Origin: Nemertoderma westbladi
Lineage: Eukaryota; Xenacoelomorpha; Nemertodermatida; Nemertodermatidae
NCBI GenBank assembly: GCA_032718475.1
Contig: JAUCBJ010006796.1
Span: forward strand, 18,281 to 82,280
Reading direction: 5' to 3'
DNA length: 64,000 nt
Shown here: one piece after another, positions 55,664-64,000 of the stretch
Layout: each line of letters starts with the position of its first letter
How positions within the stretch are numbered: position 1 is the first letter of the stretch
Position numbers and translations under genes: made by a program
Notes under the pieces: generated by a model
The model's database searches: none
The model's input: the letters and a program-made list of their open reading frames with translations, nothing else
What the model was told of the DNA's origin: nothing

Positions 55664-56110
55664 TCTGGCCGATCCCGCCGATCCTCTCCTCGAACCCTCC
55701 TCATCTTCCACGGTTCCTTCGTCATCTAGGATCATGTATCCTCCCCTGTTGACGGACTCTACGAACCTCTTCCAATCTTTCCACAGCGGCTCCCTCGTGT
55801 ACTTCGGAATCCCGAACTTCGCCTCGTCTCCTTTCATCACATAGTGGAAATGCCCGAAGATTGCGTTGTCCAACGACGGTGTCCCGTAGGTCCCGACCAG
55901 TCACTGTTCTTGCACCTCCCTGAAATGGTCCTGCAGCGCTTGCACTTTGTCACCCCTCTCCAGCCTCTCGTAGTATCCCCTCATCTTCACTTCCGGATGC
56001 CTTTCGGTGAAATCAACCAGTATCTCCTTTCCTCCTAGCTCCACCTTTCTCTTTCGCACAAGTTTGCTTGCCATCTCGAACTCTGCCCGATCGCTCACCC
56101 GTTGGGTGGT
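55664..56110 (-). pseudogene. GC-rich unknown protein, one TGA
   Basis: Minus-strand frame from about 56098: SDRAEFEMASKLVRKRKVEL, GGKEILVDFTERHPEVKMRG, YYERLERGDKVQALQDHF, then TGA (55901-55903). The same frame then continues LVGTYGTPSLDNAIFGHFHY, DEAKFGIPKYTREPLWKDW, and MILDDEGTVEDEEGS. The codons are GC-rich and prefer GAG, AAG and GTC, unlike every neighbour. The block starts and stops abruptly against AT-rich DNA. I do not recognise the family. A recently acquired insert, viral or transposon-borne, is possible but unproven. There is no ATG at 56098 (GTG), so the true start lies upstream or is lost. Confidence 0.5.
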
Positions 56111-56555
56111 GCCTTACCAAGGCGCAAATGATGAGTGATAGGTTAAGATGATTTATTTCAGTTCGATGGCCTATCTCCCTCTGGATTACTAAGTTAATTA
56201 GCCTAAATTTTACTAGTTGATTTCTGAAGCTACCAAATTGTACCCTAAATTACAATTTTGTCAGTTACTTTAATTATGTTCCAGAACTTTCTTGCTACTG
56301 TTACCATAATTTGTTAATTTTCTTAGCCCTATTTTATTTTAATATTTTAATTTAATTCAATCCTACTACTGTGCTATTACTTGTTATTGCCAATGGATTA
56401 TTCTATTTCATAATCCACATTCTGGCCTACTCTGTGGGCTTGTGCAGTACAACAGTATGCTTCGTGTGGCCTACACGATTTATCCAGCTGTACTCATATG
56501 CCCCCCTCTCGCTACTAACTACTAACTAACGTCTATATTATATATATACCCTTCT
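56111..56555. other. non-coding
   Basis: No gene recognised; leads into the satellite array. Confidence 0.4.
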
Positions 56556-57520
56556 ACCTCTTACTCTTGCTATCCGGTACTACGTACCCTCTTACTAACC
56601 TCTAACTCTCTCTAACTAACTAATGGTACTACGTACCCTCTTACTAACCTCTAACTCTCTCTAACTAACTAACGGTACTACGTACCCTCTTACTAACCTC
56701 TAACTTCACTAACTAACTAACCGGTACTATGTACCCTCTTACTAACTCTAACTCTCTAACTAATCGGTACTACGTACCCTCTTACTAACTCTAACTCTCT
56801 AACTAATCGGTACTACGTACCCTCTTACTAACTCTAACTCTCTAACTATTCGGTACTACGTACCCTCTTACTAACTCTAACTCTAACTAATCGGTACTAT
56901 GTACCCTCTTACTAACTCTAAATCTCTAACTAATCGGTACTACGCACCCTCTTACTAACTCTAACTCTCTAACTAATCGGTACTACGTACCCTCATACTA
57001 ACTCTAACTCTCTAACTAATCGGTACTACGTACCCTCTTACTAACTCTAACTCTCTAACTAATCGGTACTACGTACCCTCTTACTAACTCTAACTCTCTA
57101 ACTAATCGGTACTACGTACCCCCTCTTACTAACCTCTAACTCTCTCTAACTAACTAACGGTACTACGTACCCTCTTACTAACCTCTAACTCTCTCTAACT
57201 AACTAATGGTACTACGAACCCTCTTACTAACCTCTAACTTCACTAACTAACTAACCGGTACTATGTACCCTCTTACTAACTCTAACTCTCTAACTAATCG
57301 GTACTACATACCCTCTTACTAACTCTAGCTCTCTAACTAATCGGTACTACGTACCCTCTTACTAACTCTAACTCTCTAACTAATCGGTACTACGTACCCT
57401 CTTACTAACTAGTTCTACAACTAACTCTTACTAACCGGTACTACGTACCCTCTTACTAACTAGTTCTACAACTAACTCTTACTAACCGGTACTACGTACC
57501 CTCTTACTAGCTTCTAACTC
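56556..57520. repeat. 43-bp satellite with GGTACTACGTACC core
   Basis: About 22 copies of a 43-bp unit (CGGTACTACGTACCCTCTTA, then CTAACTCTAACTCTCTAACT). GGTAC-TAC-GTACC in each unit is an inverted repeat. A higher-order pattern is visible: the block at 56570-56730 with longer CTCTCTAACTAACTAA spacers recurs at 57115-57260. Confidence 0.95.
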
Positions 57521-57691
57521 CACCAATTCTAACTTCACCGCTTAACAGCCTGACTGTGTATATTCTGTTTGTTTGTATATGTATTAGTACAGTATTTTTA
57601 TGGGCCAACTGGGCCTGAAATAAAGCCAATAATAATAATAATAATAATATTATGGTACTATGGTACTACTATAATTATATGCAAGCAGATA

Positions 57692-59814
57692 CAGTCCCAA
57701 TCCCAATAAACATGAACTTGGTCGTTTTGGCGGCCAAAATGACCAAAATCACAAAAAAAATGTAGTGTATTCCTACGTGGTCGTTTTGGCAAAGCGATTT
57801 AACTCGAATCAGCTCAATCCAGACAGTATGTCTCCTTGGCCATCCATTTGGTGGATCTGACTAAATGTCGGCTCGCTTTCATTTTTATGATTGACAGATT
57901 GTTAACTTCCCCGGCGCTGAGCCTTGCAGTACTGGAGTCCGCGCACTGAGGCATTGATAGAGTACACAGTCTTATAAAAGGAGTTGAATGGGGCTTCGTT
58001 AAAGGAGGAGAATGTATAATAATCTGAACGTCCCGAAATTAATTTATGAACGTCCCGAAATTAACTTATGGACGTCCCGAAATTAATTTATGGACGTCCC
58101 GATATTAACTTATGGACGTCCCGAAAATAATCTATCATCCAATCAGAATCGTAATGAAATAACTAATTAATGGACGTCCATAAATTAATTTCGGGATGTT
58201 AATTTCGGAAATTAATTTCAATAATATTTTTTTTTATAATAAAAATTGTTTTTAATATTTTTTTACAATGTATAATTCGCGGACACTGCGGGGTGACTCA
58301 AAACAAAGACCCAATTATAAAGACCTGCATAATCTTGTTACATGTGTTAACTTTCGTTAATTGTTTTGAATCCCCCCGTCACGCCTCTGTAACTTGCTCC
58401 TTTACTAACCTGCTCCTTTAAATAGCAATGGTACATAACGCTCATTGTGACCTGTACAAAACAAAGAGGTAAAGTCGCGTTACGTCCCAAAGAGCGTTAG
58501 GTTCCAAAGAGCTTTATGTCCCATTGCCAGAGAGCGTGAGGTCACATTGCCATTTAAAGGAGCAGGTTAGTAAAGAAGCAGGTTAAAGAGGCGTGTTGGG
58601 GAACCAAAACAATAAACGAAAGTTAACACATGTGTTTTGTATTTGTACAGGTCTTTATTATTTGGGTTGTTGGTCTTTGTTTTGTAGTCACCCGACACTG
58701 CGGTGTTTCGTGGGGGCCACCAATCCACCCACCCACACTCAACTCCCAACTTCCTGGACATTAGGATACTGAGTGAAAGCGTCTGAAACTACTACAGGAA
58801 CTCCATGACAGACTATGGGCTAGCGACTAGGGACTGGCGCCCTTGAACATGTAAACTGTAGGGGCCTAGTACCTACTTTACCACCTACCTTAAAGTGACC
58901 TGTGGGACCAGCCCATTATGAGGTCGGCATTTCTCTTTATCCTACCGCTCTCTTTGTATTACATAGCATACAGCTAACCAATGGCAATGGTCTACCCCCA
59001 GTGCGGGAAAGACAAGCCAGCTACCATTGAAATGAATAGGGGAAGGATAATATGGTGTGTTCGTGTTCCCATCCTAATGTCTGTCGTCTTGGCTCAGCTA
59101 AGCTTAAACAGAGCCACAGCCTTACAATAGAGCTTTACCTAAATACACTTCCAGTGAGCCAATCAGTAGTGGCAGGTTAGCTCCAAAATGCCCATGTAGG
59201 ATTTCTTCTAAAAAGGACCATCAATAATAGTCAACCCCTTCTGCTTCAATTTGAAGAAAATAATTAGATAATATTACTCATAATTAAAACTATTACATAA
59301 TTATTATAACTCTAGTAAACAAAACAATATATCATTCGTGGGATGGAATATATAGGTCATCTAATTAATTGTTTAAAGATTAGCAAACAATACAGTGTAA
59401 TTGAATTGATGAAATCCATAAATAAAACGTGGATACAAAATGTAAAATCTGGATGCAAAATATAAATTTCTGAGCTAAGAAAGGGAAATTGGATACTGTA
59501 CAACTTGTCTGGATACAAGCGGTCCGTTTACCTTACAAAATGAAAAATAAACGTGCGAAATATAAAACAGTACGGAACTGTCCGGGGGGGGGGGGGGGGG
59601 GGGGGGTTGGGGAGGGAATGTCCGGAAATCGAAGTCTTTTTCTATCTGCCAACATCCTGGGCTTTACTTACACTCAGCCTCTATTCACTGGCTGTGATTG
59701 ACAAGCCAACTTGCCTCAGATGTTCCTTTCATGAATGCTGCAATTTATATTTGGCCATTTTGGTCGTTTTGGCCGCCAAAATGACCAAGTTAATATTTAT
59801 TGGGATTGGGACTG
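57692..59814. mobile_element. 2.12-kb non-autonomous DNA transposon with CAGT ends, copy 2
   Basis: Flanked by TA (57690-57691 and 59815-59816). It is the same element in the same orientation as 32817-34881 and nearly identical throughout, with the nested inverted repeat at 58345-58632 and G23 at 59584-59606. Differences: ~150 bp near 58200-58350 kept here (AATTCGCGGACACTGCGGGG) but lost in copy 1, and small deletions near 59275. No transposase frame. Confidence 0.88.
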
Positions 59815-59816
59815 TA

Positions 59817-60335
59817 ATGAAATGTGGAGTAAAGTTTTTAGGCTATTATATTAAATATCTGAATATTAATACCGTATAAAAGGCCTACATCATAAACAAA
59901 ATAACAACCCTATTCAGTTGGTTCCTTGTCAGAGTTGGGGTGACTTTGCCATTGTATTTTAAACAACTATGTCTGGGTAATATCATAAAAAAATAAACTC
60001 AATAATAATAAACTATCACTATATATCAGGTTTTATATAATTTCTATTTCCTAGAACACTTTGTTTACAACTTTTTTTTTATCTGATCAAATAATAATTT
60101 TTATGAAAATTATTATGCAAATTTTGTAGATGCTTCAAATCATTAGTTACTGTCTATTTTTACAACTTTTGTAAAATTTTATATGGCTATACATAAATAC
60201 TATGCCACTAAACAACCAAATTGTCTCAATTGTCTTAAACTGTTCCTCATATTATGAAAGAGAAAATCAATATACACAATGGCAATGTCACCACCAATGG
60301 CAAAGTCACCCGCGCCTACGGTACTATTGCGAAAA
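59817..60335. other. AT-rich non-coding
   Basis: No gene recognised. Confidence 0.4.
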
Positions 60336-60339
60336 ATTC

Positions 60340-60740
60340 ATTCATTAATGTTTGTCTCCCTGATTAATGTGTGTCTCTCATTAATGTTTGTGACCCTGAT
60401 TAATGTTTGTATCCCTGTTTAATGTTAGTGTCACTCATTATAATGTTTGTGTTATTCTGTTAATGGTTTGTGCCCCTTAATGTGTGTCCTTGATTAATGT
60501 TTGTATCCCTGATTAATTTTTGTGTCCCTAATTAATGTTTGTGTTAATGGTTTGTGCCCCTTATAGTGTGTCCCTCATTAATGTTAGTATCCCTGATTAA
60601 CATTTGTGTCTCTCATTAATGTTTGTATTAATGGTTTGTGCCCCTTATTGGGTGTCCCTCATTAATGTTAGTATCCCTGACTAACATTTGTGTCTCTCAT
60701 TAATGTTTGTATTCCCTCAATAATGTTTGTGTCCTAGCCG
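60340..60740. repeat. degenerate minisatellite TTAATGTTTGTGTCCCTGA
   Basis: About 17 imperfect copies of a 20-27-bp unit with TTAATG(T/G)TTGT and TCCCT(C/G)A parts. The last copies are included in the 472-bp duplication. Confidence 0.85.
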
Positions 60741-61559
60741 CAATACACACCAGTATATAAATAATGAGAAATTATGGGGTTTTACCAGGTTATTGTTTCT
60801 GGTTTATATTGCTGGTCTTGCTACTGGTGGTTGGTTCTGGTAGTTTGAATGATAACTATTATATACAGTTTCTAAAATGCTTGGAGTATGTCCTTCTCTC
60901 ATACATGCCTTTCACGTTAATGGCAAAGGTCTTAAAAGGGTATCTGTAGGACTGAATGTATATATCGACACACCGACTTAAGAGGGTTTCTCTTGCACAT
61001 AGCATACCATTCACCATTCAAACCTCCAGTAAGCGATGATGTCACTCCAGCTGATATATATGGTGTCGGGGTAGATTTGGCTTCATATTAATGTTTGTAT
61101 TAATGGTTTGTGCCCCTTATTGGGTGTCCCTCATTAATGTTAGTATCCCTGACTAACATTTGTGTCTCTCATTAATGTTTGTATTCCCTCAATAATGTTT
61201 GTGTCCTAGCCGCAATACACACCAGTATATAAATAATGAGAAATTACGGGGTTTTACCAGGTTATTGTTTCTGGTTTATATTGCTGGTCTTGCTACTGGT
61301 GGTTGGTTCTGGTAGTTTGAATGATAACTATTATATACAGTTTCTAAAATGCTTGGAGTATGTCCTTCTCTCATACATGCCTTTCACGTTAATGGCAAAG
61401 GTCTTAAAAGGGTATCTGTAGGACTGAATGTATATATCGACACACCGACTTAAGAGGGTTTCTCTTGCACATAGCATACCATTCACCATTCAAACCTCCA
61501 GTAAGCGATGATGTCACTCCAGCTGATATATATGGTGTCGGGGTAGATTTGGCTTCATC
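60616..61559. repeat. 472-bp tandem duplication
   Basis: 60616-61087 and 61088-61559 are adjacent and nearly identical; one A/G difference was noticed (60777 versus 61249). Each contains a 61-codon frame (60764-60949 and 61236-61421) starting MRNYGVLPGYCFWFILLVLL, a hydrophobic stretch resembling a signal or membrane segment. With no other support I do not call it a gene. Confidence 0.93.
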
Positions 61560-62239
61560 TCAGTGATGCTTCCATTTGGCGCTCCTGCGCATTGTATATA
61601 AATGAATAATAAATTATAATAATAATAAATAAATACTATGAGATGAAACATATCTACGAGAGTTTTGCTGAAAAAAGAGGGGACCAATAAAGTGGGGCTT
61701 TTGTTTTGTTAAATAGCAGAGTTGTTCCACTGTCTGGAGAATGGTTTGAGTCCATGCATCATCTTATGATCAATCAAAAGGGAAATCGTCTTCATGTGGG
61801 TTTGTAACCGGTGGTTCGCCATTGTCAAACCTCAGCTTTCCACTATCAATCATAACATGATTTACATATGTAGGATCCTGATATGATATGTTGTGTTAAA
61901 ATATATGTTATGACATCTTTGTTGGCCTTTTTTGTAGGACTTTCGATAAACAACACTAATGCATAAAAACCATCCTCTCAGGACATTATTTTAATTAATT
62001 ATACTGTTCGTGTTGTTCATACAATGTTTTAAATTTTAACACTTAAATCATGCATTTTGTCATTAATAATGACATTAAAAACTTATCTACCATTCAGACC
62101 CACACTTCTTAACATTTTCATAAAAATGAATTTTTATTTCACAAAATAAAATTTACCCACAAATGTTATTATTTATTTATGGTCTTATACTTATACTGTT
62201 ATATATTTATCAGTATTTTAATTAATGTAACTTAAAGAA
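61560..62239. other. AT-rich non-coding
   Basis: No gene or repeat recognised. Confidence 0.4.
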
Positions 62240-62720
62240 ATTGAGCCTTATTCGAAGAAATTCTACATGGGCATTTTGGACCTATACCGCCACTGCTTGG
62301 CTCTTTGGAAGTGTATTTCCGTAAAGCTCTATTGTATGGCTCTAGACCAACCCAAAGCAACATTAGTATGTGAACACAGAATTCCATTCCCCATTCATTT
62401 CAATGGTAGCCAACTTGTCTTTCTTGTATTGGGGGTAGACCACTGGTTAGCTTTCTGCTATTGTGTTATTCTAAGATAGCGCGGCAGGAATAAAGAGAAA
62501 TACCGACCTCACTAATGGGCTGTTCCTTCAGGTCAGCTTAAGTTACAGTGTGAATGTTCAAGGGCGCCGCCAGTGGCCAGTCCACTCTGTTATTGTGGCT
62601 TTATGAATGGAGTTCCTTTAGTAGTTTCAAACGCTTTCATTCTATCTGCGCGCAAGAAGATGGGAGTTGAGTTCGGGTTGCGGTTGAGTGTGGGTGGAGT
62701 GATTGACAGGTTGTTGGAAG
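62240..62720 (-). mobile_element. eroded partial copy of the CAGT-ended element
   Basis: Reverse complement of a diverged 33690-34220. Shared phrases include CCATTTCAATGGTAGCC-type, CCGACCTCACTAATGGGCTG and GTTGAG…GTGGGTGGA. It is more diverged than the two full copies, so it comes from an older wave or another subfamily. Confidence 0.75.
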
Positions 62721-62724
62721 TTGT

Positions 62725-62869
62725 CTGATTATGTTTGAAACTGTCTGAATCTGTTTGAAACTGTCTGAATCTGTTTGAAACTGTCTGAATCTGTTTGAAG
62801 TTGTTGGACTGTTGGAGTTTGTCTGAAAGTGTTTGAAGCTGTTGGATCCGATCGGTTCAGATCGGATCC
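62725..62869. repeat. 20-bp tandem repeat and a perfect 10-bp hairpin
   Basis: CTGTCTGAATCTGTTTGAAA about four times, with further TGTTTGAAG words. Then GGATCCGATC (62844-62853), loop GGTTCA, GATCGGATCC (62860-62869). Confidence 0.9.
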
Positions 62870-62939
62870 GATGGCACTCTGTTGGTGAGCTGGACTGTAT
62901 ATTCTTTTTAGGAAGGTAAAACAACCCATTGCAAATAAA

Positions 62940-63143
62940 ATGAATCAGAGACAAAAGAAGGTTGGGAAGATTGATTCATCGATATGTTATGCATGTTTGG
63001 AGAAGGAACCCCCGATGGAGACAACCATTTTAGACGAATATTCCGAAGTCAACTGGATACAATGTGATCAATGTGACCGTTGGTATCATGAGGACTGCCT
63101 CAATGATATTACAGACCCCTGCCTATTCTGTGAGATTAACTAA
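62940..63143 (+). CDS. PHD-finger protein or terminal exon, 67 aa
   Basis: ATG at 62940 and stop TAA at 63141. Sequence order: CYACLEKEPP, VNWIQCDQCDRWYHEDCLND, PCLFC. This is the Cys4-His-Cys3 pattern of a PHD finger: C-x2-C, then C-x2-C, H-x2-C and C-x2-C, with the usual W before YH. PHD fingers read histone tails, and short ones of this type also close many transposon-encoded proteins. The frame is short and ends right after the last Cys, so it is probably a terminal exon. The basic coiled-coil gene copy begins 150 bp downstream on the same strand; whether they were one gene is unknown. Confidence 0.7.
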   Translation: MNQRQKKVGKIDSSICYACLEKEPPMETTILDEYSEVNWIQCDQCDRWYHEDCLNDITDPCLFCEIN

Positions 63144-63289
63144 AGTTACATTCTAGACTTGCTTAGATGAACTAAGGGTACATGTTATAAACATACATAT
63201 TTACATTTTTGGCAGATTTGAGTTAATCAGTTAATTGTTGTTAAATATTAAATAGGCCTAATTGTTTTACCTAACTGCCTAACTAATTA

Positions 63290-64000
63290 TTGAAAGTATA
63301 GACAAAAGGTCAAGGAGCAGGGGAAGGCAAAGGACCATCGCCAAGAACAGGAGAAAGTTTCAGAGCAAAGCGATCGGAATCAATTGGAATCGGGTCAACT
63401 ATCAAAACATACCCCATCTACACGACAGTTCTACCAAGGAATTACCTACCATCGAAAAATCTCGCGTGAAAAATCTCAACTAATAGAATCCCTAAAAAAG
63501 AAATTTGCAATTCTGGAAAATAAGAATCTTTATTTACAAAAGAAATTGAGGAAACTTGTAGGTGAAAATAAAAAAACTACACTAGAAAATCAAGACAAAA
63601 TTCCTCACCTATTAACCCCAAGAAGTAAGAGAAAATTAAGGGATGTTGCAAACACACCAACGAGAAAAATACTTAGGGACTTGGGTGGCGCTTGCGATTC
63701 CCTCGTCAAAATAACAACATACGGTCTTGGAGGGGGGGATTGCGAGCAAACATTATCGAGTTTGCGCATGACAAAAAAATTTCAAAGGAATGTCCGGATA
63801 AAAGGAAGTTTGCCGTGGCTGAGACACTAGGAACCATTAAACATAAAGTACCCATAAGATATCGAATGGAGAGTCTTAAGGTTCTTCATGGTATTTTTCA
63901 ATTCGAGAAAAATGTAACTTGCTCCTATGGGATGTTCTGCCGGTATTGGCCTAAGGACGTCATCCAGCCAAAGGCCTCTGATTGGGGGACGTGCTTGTGT
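63290..64000 (+). pseudogene. second copy of the basic coiled-coil transposon protein, cut by window end
   Basis: From about 63290 it matches 32524-31820 read on the minus strand, starting at KYRQK.KEQGKAKDHRQ and running through ESGQLSKHTPSTRQFYQGIT and KKFAILENKNLYLQKKLRKL. A frameshift near 63665 follows (the frame ends at 63830). The correct frame then continues as NNNIRSW, IIEFAHDKKISKECPDK, VTCSYGMFCRYWPKDV and SDWGTCLC to position 64000. Upstream of GAAAGTATAGAC the two copies are unrelated, which marks either an exon boundary or a truncation. Family assignment as for 31671-32786. Confidence 0.7.

Noticed and set aside
60764-61421. Pair of 61-aa hydrophobic peptides as tandem genes
   Set aside because: Identical because of the 472-bp duplication; no promoter, homologue or other coding evidence, so left as an observation.
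1-64000. tRNA, rRNA or snRNA genes
   Set aside because: None was recognised by reading; short GGTTCAA-type matches had no cloverleaf context. A dedicated scan could still find one.

Overview
The window is nuclear DNA of an invertebrate animal. It is AT-rich and almost free of ordinary host genes. GT-AG introns, satellites, long G/C homopolymers and many eukaryotic transposon families are all visible. The frequent TAGGCCTA-type words recall deuterostome invertebrates such as echinoderms, but I cannot assign a species. Nearly everything supportable is a mobile element, a piece of one, or a tandem repeat.

Layout. (1) 1-4.2 kb: two arrays of one 44-bp satellite in opposite orientation (1-463 and 3156-4189) flank a core holding a 31-bp satellite; a SANT/Myb-like terminal exon follows at 4281-4518. 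(2) 4.6-8.4 kb: a composite element with long inverted arms. Its right arm is split by a 1560-bp piggyBac-type insertion (6337-7896) with TTAA duplication and an intact empty-site sequence 150 bp away. (3) 9.5-11.4 kb: a Cys-rich zinc-ribbon ORF, a PWWP-domain ORF and a piggyBac transposase C-terminus. The last is followed by non-coding DNA shared with the 6.3-7.9 kb element. (4) 11.4-18.9 kb: exon-like islands, a 12-bp minisatellite and a duplicated ~1-kb repeat. (5) 19-26.1 kb: degraded Cys-rich and Pro-rich coding remnants, three broken copies of an RTE-like LINE, one half-copy of a CAGT-ended DNA transposon, and simple repeats. (6) 29-32.8 kb: minus-strand remnants of large transposon proteins.

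(7) 32.8-34.9 kb: a 2.07-kb non-autonomous element with CAGT ends and TA duplication; a second full copy lies at 57.7-59.8 kb. (8) 35.0-45.4 kb: a full-length RTE-like LINE with an intact 1068-aa endonuclease/reverse-transcriptase ORF. Its 5' leader is interrupted by a 6.64-kb Bel/Pao LTR retrotransposon (identical-looking 274-bp LTRs, ACTGC duplication). The Bel/Pao coding region carries one TGA and one frameshift. (9) 46.5-52 kb: a minus-strand Cys/His-rich transposon-protein remnant, then a nearly intact two-exon gene of a widespread, poorly characterised family with a possible D-D-D catalytic triad. (10) 54.4-56.1 kb: a PWWP plus pogo-type transposase remnant and an oddly GC-rich minus-strand ORF. 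(11) 56.5-64 kb: a 43-bp satellite, the second CAGT element, a 472-bp tandem duplication, a PHD-finger ORF and a second copy of the protein seen at 31.7-32.8 kb, cut by the window end.

The parts do not form an operon or pathway. The window is a nested record of insertions whose order can partly be read: the LINE preceded the Bel/Pao element, and the inverted-arm element preceded the piggyBac insertion.
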